Assembly: GCF_014932895.1 (NCBI RefSeq)
Contig: NZ_JACYOF010000016.1
Span: 19,617 to 83,616 of the forward strand
Direction: 5' to 3'
From: Bacillus thuringiensis
GTDB taxonomy: Bacteria > Bacillota > Bacilli > Bacillales > Bacillaceae_G
DNA: 64,000 nucleotides
Both the position numbers and the translations under genes were made by a program. A model generated the notes under the pieces. The model did no database searches, was not told the origin of the DNA, and saw only the letters and a list, made by a program, of their open reading frames with translations. How positions within the stretch are numbered: the stretch's first letter is position 1; each line of letters starts with the position of its first letter. This document shows, piece by piece, positions 24,090 through 32,595 of the stretch.

Positions 24090-24620
24090 GTGAAGAAATT
24101 CTTTGTAGGATTTTTAGTTGTTCTTGGAGTATATTTATATTTCCAAGGTAAGTCTGAAGGAATGGGTAAGCTAATGAATGAGACAAGCTATGTTGATTCA
24201 GAAGAAGCAAAACAGATGAAACAGATCATTATAGAGGAAGCAAAGAAAGTAAATCTTCCAGAATGGATACCTCTTACAATTGCCGAACATGAAAGTAGGT
24301 TAAATCCAAGAAGCGTTGGAGATAACGGGACTTCATTCGGGTTGTTTCAATTACATCGCGGTGGTGGGCTTGCACCAGATCATTTAACAGATGAAGAGTT
24401 GAAAGATCCACGTACAAATGCACAAATTGCAATGACGCATTTAGTGAAAGGGTACAAACGTGGAGTGCAAAAAGGTTTGACTGATTTTGCATTACTAAAA
24501 TATATAGCGAATACATCTGGATGGCCAGGAAATTTAGGACCAGAGTGGACGGATAACAATATGAAGTATAACGTCGGATTAGAGGATGTATACTATCGAA
24601 ATAAAGGCGTAATAAAGTGA
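24090..24620 (+). CDS. Membrane-anchored lytic transglycosylase (SLT domain)
   Basis: 176 aa from a GTG start (upstream AAAGAGG). N-terminal TM (FFVGFLVVLGVYLYF) anchors a soluble lysozyme-like SLT domain: LTIAEHESRLNPRSVGDNGTS has the catalytic Glu, then FGLFQLH and TNAQIAMTHLV. Cleaves peptidoglycan glycan strands. The stop codon lies in the GTGAAACTTTAATCA block of a dispersed repeat, so the repeat insertion may have reset the C-terminus. Confidence 0.85.
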   Translation: MKKFFVGFLVVLGVYLYFQGKSEGMGKLMNETSYVDSEEAKQMKQIIIEEAKKVNLPEWIPLTIAEHESRLNPRSVGDNGTSFGLFQLHRGGGLAPDHLTDEELKDPRTNAQIAMTHLVKGYKRGVQKGLTDFALLKYIANTSGWPGNLGPEWTDNNMKYNVGLEDVYYRNKGVIK

Positions 24621-24665
24621 AACTTTAATCAGCGAGGGAGTTTTACTGCCCGTTAATGCGGGGGG
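24615..24665. repeat. Dispersed B. cereus-group intergenic repeat, copy 1
   Basis: AAGTGAAACTTTAATCA ... TTTTACTGCCCG..AATGCGGG; same ends as the copies at 41081-41200 and 43009-43080. Resembles the bcr repeats of the B. cereus group; the exact family was not checked. Confidence 0.65.
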
Positions 24666-24666
24666 A

Positions 24667-24700
24667 AAGAGTAGGTTTTCAGTACCTACTCTATTTTTTT
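24667..24700. terminator. Bidirectional terminator
   Basis: GAGTAGGT / ACCTACTC hairpin with T-run on +; overlaps the stop of the convergent DUF4931 gene. Confidence 0.8.
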
Positions 24701-25480
24701 ATGAGCAATTGCATCATCTTGTTTCGTGAAGTACTGCGTGAGTTGTATTTTCACATCTTCTAATTTTGTAGAAACTTGCGGTATTTTATATCCTACATAC
24801 AATGGTGAAACTACAAAACGGGGAACAACTTTACAAATGATTTTTCCATTTAAATGATAGAAGAATAAATTATAACTACTACACCCTTTATGGAAATCTG
24901 TTAGTATGTAACGTACAGTTTGCTGAATGTAATTTGCCATTTCATCTACATATGTAATATCACCAATGATTATGTTGAATTCAGTAAAGCCGATAATAGG
25001 ACGCTCTGAAATATTAAGCTCAATGCGTTCATTTTTTTGAACAATTACCCCTTGGAAATTTTCTTCTTCAATGTTTTCGAGATAATCTACATGTTTCATT
25101 CCGATAATTTGCATGTGTGCATGGTGCAAACTTCCACCTGAAAATGGACCATGATTTTTGTATAAAATCACAGATGCAAACTCTTCGTTGTTTTGTAAGT
25201 GTAACCAATGTTGAATGGAAAAATGCATTAGTTTTCTCATATGTTCTTCTGTATATGTTGCGATATGATCTTCGCAATTATCTGTTTCGATTAACACCGT
25301 TTGAAACGTATCTTTTAATGTAGGGAATTTATTTTTCAACCAAATAATAGAGCCCTCAGTTGCTAAAATATCCATTAAATTTTCTCTATTACAAAAAGGA
25401 CATGCAGTGTTCCTATTCCGAATACTTTCTGGTTTTTGTTTACCGATATCGTTTAAAAAATAAAGTTGTTGTGTATCCAT
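24686..25480 (-). CDS. DUF4931 / GalT-like HIT-superfamily protein
   Basis: 264 aa. CPFCNRENL (metal-type CxxC about residue 27-30) and SLHHAHMQIIG (HxHxQ, about 117-126) resemble galactose-1-phosphate uridylyltransferase and other HIT-type nucleotidyl transferases or hydrolases. Probably DUF4931. Cytosolic, no signal peptide. Stand-alone gene, so no pathway context. Enzymatic substrate unknown. Confidence 0.75.
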   Translation of the reverse strand: MDTQQLYFLNDIGKQKPESIRNRNTACPFCNRENLMDILATEGSIIWLKNKFPTLKDTFQTVLIETDNCEDHIATYTEEHMRKLMHFSIQHWLHLQNNEEFASVILYKNHGPFSGGSLHHAHMQIIGMKHVDYLENIEEENFQGVIVQKNERIELNISERPIIGFTEFNIIIGDITYVDEMANYIQQTVRYILTDFHKGCSSYNLFFYHLNGKIICKVVPRFVVSPLYVGYKIPQVSTKLEDVKIQLTQYFTKQDDAIAHKKIE

Positions 25481-25574
25481 TTATATATATGCCCCTTTAA
25501 AGTATGTATAAAAATCCCGCTTAATACATTCGGGAAAAGGAGAAGGAAATCCTTTAAAGGGAATAGGAAAAAAT

Positions 25575-25620
25575 AAAAGACAAGATATCCTCATTATGAT
25601 AGGGTACCTTGTCTTTTATT
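25575..25620 (-). terminator. Terminator of peptide locus 6
   Basis: AAAAGACAAG / CTTGTCTTTT with inner GATA/TATC pairing possible; T-rich on the minus strand after the 42-aa gene, whose last codons it overlaps. Confidence 0.72.
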
Positions 25621-25744
25621 TTTTCTGTAATAATGTGTATGGATAATATTGAGTATTTTTATTATGTTTCTTTTTTCTATTTTTCATTGTGTATAAGGCA
25701 ATTTCCGTACTTGCGATTACAATAATGGCTTTCTTCATATTCAT
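25616..25744 (-). CDS. Small basic membrane peptide, locus 6 gene 3 (42 aa)
   Basis: MNMKKAIIVIASTEIALY (short hydrophobic segment) then a very basic, polar tail NRKKKHNKNTQYYPY. RBS AAAGGGG 5 nt upstream; 10 bp after gene 2. No counterpart in loci 1-3. Function unknown. Confidence 0.65.
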   Translation of the reverse strand: MNMKKAIIVIASTEIALYTMKNRKKKHNKNTQYYPYTLLQKK

Positions 25745-25753
25745 GGACCCCTT

Positions 25754-25831
25754 TTATTGTTGGTTTAATTCTTGGCTAACTGCTTTTGCATCGACTAAAG
25801 CGTGTAAAATCATTTTCACCATGTTCATCAT
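25754..25831 (-). CDS. Tiny peptide A-like, locus 6 gene 2 (25 aa)
   Basis: MMNMVKMILHALVDAKAV then SQELNQQ: the ALVDAKAV..LN tail is the peptide A motif of loci 1-3 on a shorter N-terminus. RBS AAAAGGAG. Confidence 0.75.
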   Translation of the reverse strand: MMNMVKMILHALVDAKAVSQELNQQ

Positions 25832-25847
25832 ATTTCTTCACTCCTTT

Positions 25848-25928
25848 TTATAGTCCATTTAGTTCTTTTACAACTGCTTGTCCATTCACTAATACCTCAA
25901 AGATTGCTTTTATGATTTCTTTCATCAT
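25848..25928 (-). CDS. Tiny peptide A-like, locus 6 gene 1 (26 aa)
   Basis: MMKEIIKAIFEVLVNGQAV then VKELNGL: degenerate version of the A motif (LVNGQAV..LN). RBS AAGGAGGAAACAATC, strong. First gene of a three-gene operon. Confidence 0.72.
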   Translation of the reverse strand: MMKEIIKAIFEVLVNGQAVVKELNGL

Positions 25929-25970
25929 GATTGTTTCCTCCTTCTGTTTGTCTCTCTTGTTTACATCTTT

Positions 25971-26035
25971 ATTGTATAGGGAGGCATCTTTTCGTACTAT
26001 CGCTTTCCATTACGTGAACATAACAGTTTTGTAAG
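25971..26035 (-). promoter_or_regulatory. Peptide-regulon promoter, locus 6
   Basis: Leftward: CTTACA-AAAC-TGTTAT (26020-26035), 5 nt, CGTAAT, GGAAAGCGATAG, exactly 20 nt, TACAAT (25971-25976). Confidence 0.8.
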
Positions 26036-26163
26036 ATTTGGTGTCACTTATTGAAATGTTTAGTCTATCTTCATTATTTTCAGAAAAATGACTATTCAAA
26101 CATGAAAGAGGGAAGTATAATAAAGAAGTAAGTATTAAATTCCGTACGAAAGGGGTGAATGAG

Positions 26164-26322
26164 ATGAAACGTTCTTTAGCTGCGCGTGCCAAATTTTTAG
26201 ATTTTATCTATTTTTGTCGTGCGATTTTTCATGATGTGGTTGTTAACGGGATACGTATGCCCTTTTTTAACAATTGCATAGTGGCTATTGAACGATAGAA
26301 ATCTCTTCACCCATTTTTAATA
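26164..26322 (+). pseudogene. Broken small membrane protein gene
   Basis: ATG at 26164 has a good ribosome site (AAAGGGGTG) and begins MKRSLAARAKFLDF, but after about codon 15 the membrane-like sequence continues in another frame (VVRFFMMWLLTGYV, CPFLTIA, amber stop, WLLNDRNLFTHF, stop at 26322). One frameshift and one nonsense change would restore a ~52-residue membrane protein. Read as is, the frame ends after 44 codons at 26298. Alternatively a leader for the ABC-F gene. Confidence 0.45.
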
Positions 26323-26365
26323 AACGCGTGAAAGGGGAGCTATTTGGCTTCCTTTTTCTATGCCG

Positions 26366-26403
26366 AAAACCATGGGGAATGTTTCTTTCCCATGGTTTTT
26401 TTA
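26366..26403 (+). terminator. Attenuator upstream of the ABC-F gene
   Basis: AAAACCATGGG / CCCATGGTTTT plus T-run ends 20 bp before the ATG at 26424. That leaves no room for a promoter, so the gene must be expressed by readthrough, as in drug-induced ABC-F leaders. The GTG frame from 26328 could be its leader peptide. Confidence 0.8.
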
Positions 26404-26423
26404 TATTGAAAGGAGTACGGAAA

Positions 26424-28304
26424 ATGACAATTTGTAGTGTAAATAATGTAACGAAATCTTTTGGTGGAAACATCATATTTGAAAATATATCGCTTGAAAT
26501 AAAGAATGGTGAACGTGTTGGGTTAGTTGGTCGTAACGGTAGTGGGAAAACAACAATCTTTCAGCTTCTAACAGGAATGGAGAGTTTGGATGCAGGAGCC
26601 ATTCATATGAAGAAAGGTACACGTATTGGTCATGTCGCACAAATTCCAAAATTTGATGAGGAGATGACTGTATATGATGTATTGAGTTCTGCTTTTAAAA
26701 CAGAAAAGGAATTAGAAAAAGAAATGCATGCTTTAGAAAAAAATATGGCGGAGGAACGGGAACCGTCTGCTTTGCAAAAATTGATGGAGAGGTACGGAGT
26801 AATTCAAGAAAAATTTGCGTTTCTCGGTGGTTATGAAATAGAGGCGAATATTATGAAGGTAGCAAACGGCTTACAAGTGACAGACTTATTTGCAAGAGTA
26901 TTTACGAAATTAAGTGGAGGAGAACAGACGAAAGTAAGCCTTGCTTACATGTTATTGCAGAAACCAGATTTACTTCTATTAGATGAACCGACCAATCATC
27001 TAGATTTATTTGCCGTAGAGTGGCTAGAGCAATTTTTAAAAGAATATACAGGAACAGTTATAGTTATTTCGCATGATCGCTATTTTCTTGATGAAGTTGT
27101 AACGAAAATTTTTGATTTAGAAGATGGAGAAACTCACGTGTATCATACGAACTATTCTCAGTTTGTTGAGGAAAAAGAAGAAAGATTGCTTCAGGAGTTC
27201 CAGGCTTATCAAGAACAGCAAAAGAAAATAAAGAAAATGAAAGAAGCAATTAAGCGTCTACGTGAATGGGCAAATCAAGCGAATCCTCCGAATGAAGGAT
27301 TGCATAAGAGAGCGAGAAATATGGAACGTGCGCTAGAACGTATGGAGAAATTAAAGAAACCTATTTTAGAAAGAAAACAGATGGGACTTCAGTTTGAAGG
27401 ACAAGAGAGAAGCGGGAAAGATGTTGTTGTAATGAAAGAAGTGAGTAAAGGTTTTGCTGATCAACCTTTATTTGAGGAAGCGAATTTACATGTTCGTTTT
27501 CAGGAGCGTGCGGCTATCGTTGGTCGTAATGGTACAGGGAAGACTACGTTACTAAAATTACTATTAAAAGAAATAGAGCCAGATGCTGGTGAAATCCGGA
27601 TTGGTAGTAGCGTCAAAATAGGTTATTTATCGCAGCATGCATATGGAAATATGAAGAGTAATGTATTGGAAGCTTTCAGAGAGTGTGTAGCTGTAACAGA
27701 GGGAGAAGCAAGGCATATATTAGCTAAGTTTTTATTTTATGGTCCAGCGGTGTTTAAGAAAATGGCGCAACTGAGTGGTGGAGAAAAAATGAGGTTAAGA
27801 CTCGCACAACTTATGTATCAAGACATCAATTTTTTAATACTAGATGAGCCGACAAACCATCTTGATATTGAATCGAGAGAAGTTTTAGAGGAAGCTCTTG
27901 AACGATATAATGGGACGATTTTAGCTGTTTCACATGATCGTTATTTTTTAAATAAGTTATTTGAAAAGACGTATTGGATCGATGAACGCAAATTATTCGA
28001 GTTTGCAGGGAACTATGCATGGGCTCGTCAAAAGTGGGAAGAAAAGGTTGAGAAACAAGTAATAAAGCAGAAACGACAAGTAAGAAAAAGTGTTGAGGTC
28101 ACTTCTGTAAAAAAGAAAGAATCTAGAAGTTTTGAGGAAATTGAAAACGAGTTAATGAATGTAGAAGAGGATATATATGCAATAGAATGTGAAATGGAAC
28201 GTGTAGTTGATGTTGAACAGCTTGAGAAATTGTACGAAGAAAAAACGAAAAAAGAGTTGTTACGAGTAGAGTTATATAATGAATTAGAGAATATTGCAGG
28301 GTAA
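26424..28304 (+). CDS. ABC-F family ATPase (ribosome protection / antibiotic resistance type)
   Basis: 626 aa soluble protein with two ABC domains and no TM. Domain 1: Walker A GRNGSGKTT (about 40), signature LSGGEQTKVSLA, Walker B LLLLDEPTNHLD; a long charged inter-domain linker (KKIKKMKEAIKRLREWANQ); domain 2: GRNGTGKTT, LSGGEKMRLRLAQ, FLILDEPTNHLD; then a C-terminal coiled-coil extension. ABC-F proteins bind the ribosomal E site; those with attenuator leaders (as VmlR, Vga, Msr) protect from antibiotics. The attenuator here supports that class; the drug spectrum cannot be inferred. Start from AAAGGAG at 8 nt. Confidence 0.88.
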   Translation: MTICSVNNVTKSFGGNIIFENISLEIKNGERVGLVGRNGSGKTTIFQLLTGMESLDAGAIHMKKGTRIGHVAQIPKFDEEMTVYDVLSSAFKTEKELEKEMHALEKNMAEEREPSALQKLMERYGVIQEKFAFLGGYEIEANIMKVANGLQVTDLFARVFTKLSGGEQTKVSLAYMLLQKPDLLLLDEPTNHLDLFAVEWLEQFLKEYTGTVIVISHDRYFLDEVVTKIFDLEDGETHVYHTNYSQFVEEKEERLLQEFQAYQEQQKKIKKMKEAIKRLREWANQANPPNEGLHKRARNMERALERMEKLKKPILERKQMGLQFEGQERSGKDVVVMKEVSKGFADQPLFEEANLHVRFQERAAIVGRNGTGKTTLLKLLLKEIEPDAGEIRIGSSVKIGYLSQHAYGNMKSNVLEAFRECVAVTEGEARHILAKFLFYGPAVFKKMAQLSGGEKMRLRLAQLMYQDINFLILDEPTNHLDIESREVLEEALERYNGTILAVSHDRYFLNKLFEKTYWIDERKLFEFAGNYAWARQKWEEKVEKQVIKQKRQVRKSVEVTSVKKKESRSFEEIENELMNVEEDIYAIECEMERVVDVEQLEKLYEEKTKKELLRVELYNELENIAG

Positions 28305-28316
28305 AGAAAATAGAAT

Positions 28317-28368
28317 GGAAGAGCAAGTTGTTTTCTCATATTTTGAGGGAGGGCTTGCTCTTTTTTTT
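28317..28368 (+). terminator. Terminator of the ABC-F gene
   Basis: AAGAGCAAG / CTTGCTCTT stem with a long loop and T-run. Confidence 0.8.
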
Positions 28369-28457
28369 GTATAAGGAAAGAGGAAAAATTGGTATAATTT
28401 TCTTATTCATACAATAAAGAGACGAACTTTAGTTTATAAAAACGTGAGGAGAATTTT

Positions 28458-29651
28458 ATGTTAGGATACGCGCGTATTGCTACAATCGTCATAATTTGTT
28501 TCGTTTATGCAAACCATGTTTCACGTGAAACAGCACATTTACAATTTTTTGTAGGTACTGCACTTTTTATTTATATTGTGAATCATATTTTGCTCGTAAA
28601 AGTAAATGGGAGTAAAAAACTTGTTTTTTATACACTATTAGCGAATGGAGTTGTCACAGCGTTATTAGGATTTTTATTTCCCGAGACATGTTTATATTTG
28701 ATTATATTTGGGATTGATGCGGTAGGATTATTTATCCATGATTGGCGTAAAAGCATGACTTATTTTTTTATCGCTTTTTTCTTTCTTTGCTGGTTTATAA
28801 ATATAATGCATACGTACCAACATACAGGGAGTCTGGAATTGGAGGAAAATGCAATTAACTTTATGTTCATCGTTTTCAGTGCTTTAGCTGGAAGTTTAAT
28901 AAAAAAACTTACAGCCGCTCGGAAAATGGTAGATGAGCAATATGAAGAATTAGCACTATCGCACTCAGCCTTAAAAGAAGCACATGAACAATTGCAGCTA
29001 TATGCGAAAGAAGTGGAGGAATTAACTGCTGTTCGAGAGCGAAATGATATTGCCCGAGAAATTCATGATACCGTCGGTCATAATATGACAGCTTTGCTTG
29101 TGCAATTGCAGCTAGCGGAAGCACTATGGAAGCAAAAATCAGATACGACAGAATCGGTTTTACATACATGTTATGAACTAGCTAGAAAGTCACTTCAAGA
29201 AGTAAGGGCTTCTGTTCACGCACTAAAAGAGGAAAGTAAATTAGGAAATATAATAGAAAATATGCGTGAAATGTTACATGAATATTCTAAAGCGACGAAA
29301 GTACAAGTATCTTTTCGATTGCAAGGAGATCCCGTTACAATTCCGTTGTCACTACATCCTACATTACTTCGTATTATGCAAGAATCTTTAACAAATGCAA
29401 AACGTCACGGGAGAGCAAGTTTGTGTGAAGTGAGTTTAACTTGTTCAACGAAACAAGTTAAACTCTGTATTTCAGATAATGGTGTGGGCGTCAACGAGGT
29501 AAGCCCAGGTTTTGGTTTACTTAATATGAAAGAACGTGTAGAAGAACATGGTGGGACTATTCAATTTGAGAGTGAGATAGAAAAAGGCTTTCGGTTACAA
29601 ATTGAATTTCCACTTCAGGAGAAAACGTGGATAATAGGGGGAACGGTATGA
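28458..29651 (+). CDS. Sensor histidine kinase, LnrJ-like
   Basis: 397 aa NarL/DesK-class kinase: about six N-terminal TM segments (to ~150), coiled-coil linker, HisKA_3 dimerisation block AREIHDTVGHNMTALL (His about residue 203), and HATPase (LLRIMQESLTNAKRHG, DNGVGV, GFGLLNMKERVEEHGG). Stop overlaps the regulator start (ATGA). With the next four genes it has the order of B. subtilis lnrJK-lnrLMN (linearmycin resistance). Ligand inferred to be a membrane-active polyene or similar. Confidence 0.9.
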   Translation: MLGYARIATIVIICFVYANHVSRETAHLQFFVGTALFIYIVNHILLVKVNGSKKLVFYTLLANGVVTALLGFLFPETCLYLIIFGIDAVGLFIHDWRKSMTYFFIAFFFLCWFINIMHTYQHTGSLELEENAINFMFIVFSALAGSLIKKLTAARKMVDEQYEELALSHSALKEAHEQLQLYAKEVEELTAVRERNDIAREIHDTVGHNMTALLVQLQLAEALWKQKSDTTESVLHTCYELARKSLQEVRASVHALKEESKLGNIIENMREMLHEYSKATKVQVSFRLQGDPVTIPLSLHPTLLRIMQESLTNAKRHGRASLCEVSLTCSTKQVKLCISDNGVGVNEVSPGFGLLNMKERVEEHGGTIQFESEIEKGFRLQIEFPLQEKTWIIGGTV

Positions 29652-30304
29652 TTCGCATTATGATTGTTGATGATCAATCACTCATTCGTGATGGTTTAGC
29701 GATGTTATTAAATTTACATCCGGAACTTGAAGTGGTGGGAACGGCTACTGATGGAGACGAAGTGATACAAAAAGTGAAAGAGCTACATCCTGAAATTATT
29801 TTGATGGATATTCGGATGCCTCGTATGAATGGTGTTGAAGGAACACGTTTAGTTAGAGAACAGTTCCCTCATATAAAGGTTCTTATGTTAACGACTTTTA
29901 GTGATAGTGAGCTTATTTTTGAAGCATTAGAGCAAGGTGCGAGCGGATATTTATTGAAGGACATGGAGACGGATGCAATCGTTCAAGCTATTTTAACAGT
30001 ACACGGTGGAGGTGCCGTGCTTCCTCAAGATATAACAGCGCAAATTGTAAAGGAATTAAAAAAGACAAAAGTAGCAGTAGAGTGCCCTCCGCCAGAACAA
30101 TTAGAACAATTAACTGAGCGAGAAGTAGATGTTTTAAGAGAAATTGGACTTGGGTTAAATAATAAAGAGATTGCGGAAAAGCTATTTATTACAGAGGGAA
30201 CTGTTAAGAATCATGTTTCTAATTTAATTAGTAAGCTAGAACTGAGAGATCGAACGCAAGCAGCAATATACGCAGTAAGGTATGGCGTCACAATGTACAC
30301 ATGA
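29648..30304 (+). CDS. Response regulator, LnrK-like (NarL family)
   Basis: 218 aa: receiver domain (IVDDQSLIRDGL; phospho-acceptor Asp in IILMDIRMP, about residue 54; TTFSD; GYLLKDM) and LuxR-type HTH (LTEREVDVLREIGLGLNNKEIAEKLF, TEGTVKNHVSNLISKL). Start at 29648 overlaps the kinase stop by 4 bp; the in-frame TTG/ATG upstream at 29627 is inside the kinase gene. Presumably activates the ABC operon 139 bp downstream. Confidence 0.93.
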   Translation: MIRIMIVDDQSLIRDGLAMLLNLHPELEVVGTATDGDEVIQKVKELHPEIILMDIRMPRMNGVEGTRLVREQFPHIKVLMLTTFSDSELIFEALEQGASGYLLKDMETDAIVQAILTVHGGGAVLPQDITAQIVKELKKTKVAVECPPPEQLEQLTEREVDVLREIGLGLNNKEIAEKLFITEGTVKNHVSNLISKLELRDRTQAAIYAVRYGVTMYT

Positions 30305-30326
30305 CTTTTGGCATATATAAGTGTGA

Positions 30327-30355
30327 AAAAGCAGCAGAATTTGCTGCTTTTTTAT
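30327..30355 (+). terminator. Terminator after the response regulator
   Basis: AAAAAGCAGCA / TGCTGCTTTTTT hairpin; separates the two-component genes from the ABC genes. Confidence 0.85.
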
Positions 30356-30442
30356 TTTGTATTTCTATCTTAAGGATGATGGAGAAGAAAAGAAATTTTT
30401 CTACAATGAAAGTGTAGATGAATACAAAGGGGTTGAATCGAT

Positions 30443-31375
30443 ATGTTAGTCATAGATCATATTACGAAATCTTTTGGTAAGAAGGAAGTGGTAAAGAACG
30501 TTTCTTTGGAAGTGAAAAAAGGTGAAACATTCGGATTACTAGGACCGAATGGGGCGGGAAAATCAACGACGATATCAATGATTTGTGGTTTAATTCCATA
30601 CGATAGTGGTGATATAAAAGTTGGTGGGAAATCTGTAAAAGAGTATCCATTAGAAGCGAAAAAGAAAATCGGTATTGTCCCCCAAGACATTGCACTGTAT
30701 CCGACGCTTTCAGCAAAGGAAAACTTAATTTTCTGGGGAAAGATGTATGGTTTAAATGGGAAAGTTGCAAAAGGGCGGGCAGAAGAAGTGTTAGCTTACG
30801 TCGGTTTACAGGACCGTGGAAAAGATAAAATTGAAACATTTTCAGGTGGAATGAAAAGGCGTATTAATATTGGTGCAGCACTTATGCACGAACCAGAGTT
30901 ACTAATTATGGATGAACCGACAGTCGGGATTGATCCACAATCGAGAAATCATATTTTAGAGACTGTTAAAAAATTAAATGAAAAAGGTATGACAGTTATT
31001 TATACGAGTCATTACATGGAAGAAGTAGAGTATTTATGTGAGCGAATTGCCATCATTGATCACGGAAAGGTAATTGCATTAGGAACGAAAAGAGAGCTAT
31101 GCAATCGCCTGACAGATGGGTTTATGGTGAAATTGCAATTAAATCGCTATAGTACGGAACTGCTACAAAAGTTGAAAGCACTATCTGTTGTTGAACGGAT
31201 TATTTTTGACGAAGATACTAGCACGATTGATATTGGACTAAATGGTGGCGAGGCCATTGGCACAGTTGTGTCAGTAGTTGTTGAGAACAACGCTCAAATT
31301 TTAAAACTTGAAGTGCAAGAACCGAATTTAGAGGCACTCTTTTTACAATTAACAGGACGTTCACTTCGTGATTAA
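30443..31375 (+). CDS. ABC transporter ATPase, LnrL-like
   Basis: 310 aa ATPase of the drug-exporter (DrrA/NatA) type: Walker A GPNGAGKST (about 36-44), FSGGMKRRINIGAAL signature, Walker B LLIMDEPTVGID, H-loop TSHYMEE, and a C-terminal domain typical of the DrrA class. 15 bp before the first permease gene. Energises export of membrane-active drugs by the two ABC-2 permeases that follow. Confidence 0.93.
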   Translation: MLVIDHITKSFGKKEVVKNVSLEVKKGETFGLLGPNGAGKSTTISMICGLIPYDSGDIKVGGKSVKEYPLEAKKKIGIVPQDIALYPTLSAKENLIFWGKMYGLNGKVAKGRAEEVLAYVGLQDRGKDKIETFSGGMKRRINIGAALMHEPELLIMDEPTVGIDPQSRNHILETVKKLNEKGMTVIYTSHYMEEVEYLCERIAIIDHGKVIALGTKRELCNRLTDGFMVKLQLNRYSTELLQKLKALSVVERIIFDEDTSTIDIGLNGGEAIGTVVSVVVENNAQILKLEVQEPNLEALFLQLTGRSLRD

Positions 31376-31390
31376 GGAGGTTAGTGCGAG

Positions 31391-32587
31391 ATGAGAAGTT
31401 TCATTATTGCATGGAAAGATTTAAAAATACGTTTAATTGATCGGCGTGGATTTATGATGATGTTAATTATGCCGCTTTTATTAACAGCGATTTTAGGTTC
31501 AGCGCTAAGTAATGTATTTGATAATGGTGGACTACCGAAAACAGTAATTGGCTATTATCAAGTGGGAACGGATGAGTTTGCAGATGTCTTTCAAAAAGAC
31601 GTATTGCAAGCTAAAGAAATAAAAGATGATGTGAAAGTAAAGATCGTTAACTCTCAGGAAGAGCTTGAAGATATGTTAAAGGAAAAGAAAATCGATGTAG
31701 GAATCGTCATACCAAATAAATGGAGCGAACAAGTACAAGATGGGAAATTAAAAGAACCAAAGGTGTTTATAGATCCATCAAAAGATATACAAGCAAAAAT
31801 TGCTGAATCAATGATCCGATCCTTTTCAGAACGTGTTCAAACAGTCACAGTATCTACTAAAAGTGTTGTAACAGAATTAGCAAAATCTCAGCGGGGTGAT
31901 GTAACACAAGTTGCAAAAGAGGTAAGTGGAAGTCTACAGGCGATAGCAACTACAAGTGCGGATAACATCGAAAGGGGAACAATAGGTAAAAAAACGGTTG
32001 CAGCGATGCAATATTATGCAGCAGCGATGTTAGTCATGTTTTTACTATATAACATAACAGTAGGTGCAAAGTCAGTTGTAACAGAGCAACGAACTGAAAC
32101 ATTGGCACGTTTGTTCAGTACACCGACGAGCTCATTTTCAATTTTATTCGGGAAGTTTTTAGGCACATTACTATTTGTCTGTATACAATTTGGAGTTTTT
32201 ATAGTTGCTACACACTTTATGTTTCATGTGGAATGGGGCGAAGATGTGTCTCAAATAGTAGTATTGGGAATTTCGTATGCAATTTGTGTTTCTGGTTTAT
32301 CCATGTTAATTGCGGCCTTTATCCGTGAGGAAAAAACGGCAGATTTAATGGGGGGAATCGGTATTCAAATACTAGCTATATTAGGGGGATCTATGTTACC
32401 GATTTACGTATTCCCCGATACACTTCAAACAGTTGCGAATATTGCTCCGAATAAATGGGCACTTACAAGCTTCTTAAATATTATGTCGGGAACATCTTGG
32501 GATGTGCTACTCCCTGTTATTTTAAGTTTATGTAGCGCAGGAATTGTCTCCGTTATGATTGGCACATTACGTTTACGTACGAGATAG
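31391..32587 (+). CDS. ABC-2 type permease, LnrM-like
   Basis: 398 aa. One N-terminal TM, a large extracellular domain (about 45-195), then five TM segments; contains the ABC-2 motif region TEQRTETLARLFSTPTS and LNIMSGTSW. RBS AAGGAGG before ATG. Pairs with the 32596 gene as a heterodimeric exporter core. Confidence 0.88.
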   Translation: MRSFIIAWKDLKIRLIDRRGFMMMLIMPLLLTAILGSALSNVFDNGGLPKTVIGYYQVGTDEFADVFQKDVLQAKEIKDDVKVKIVNSQEELEDMLKEKKIDVGIVIPNKWSEQVQDGKLKEPKVFIDPSKDIQAKIAESMIRSFSERVQTVTVSTKSVVTELAKSQRGDVTQVAKEVSGSLQAIATTSADNIERGTIGKKTVAAMQYYAAAMLVMFLLYNITVGAKSVVTEQRTETLARLFSTPTSSFSILFGKFLGTLLFVCIQFGVFIVATHFMFHVEWGEDVSQIVVLGISYAICVSGLSMLIAAFIREEKTADLMGGIGIQILAILGGSMLPIYVFPDTLQTVANIAPNKWALTSFLNIMSGTSWDVLLPVILSLCSAGIVSVMIGTLRLRTR

Positions 32588-32595
32588 GGGGGGAA

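Noticed and set aside
28458-30304. This two-component pair as the regulator of the BceR-like boxes
   Set aside because: The response regulator is NarL/LuxR type, not OmpR/BceR type, and the kinase is not of the short intramembrane-sensing class. The regulator must be outside the window.
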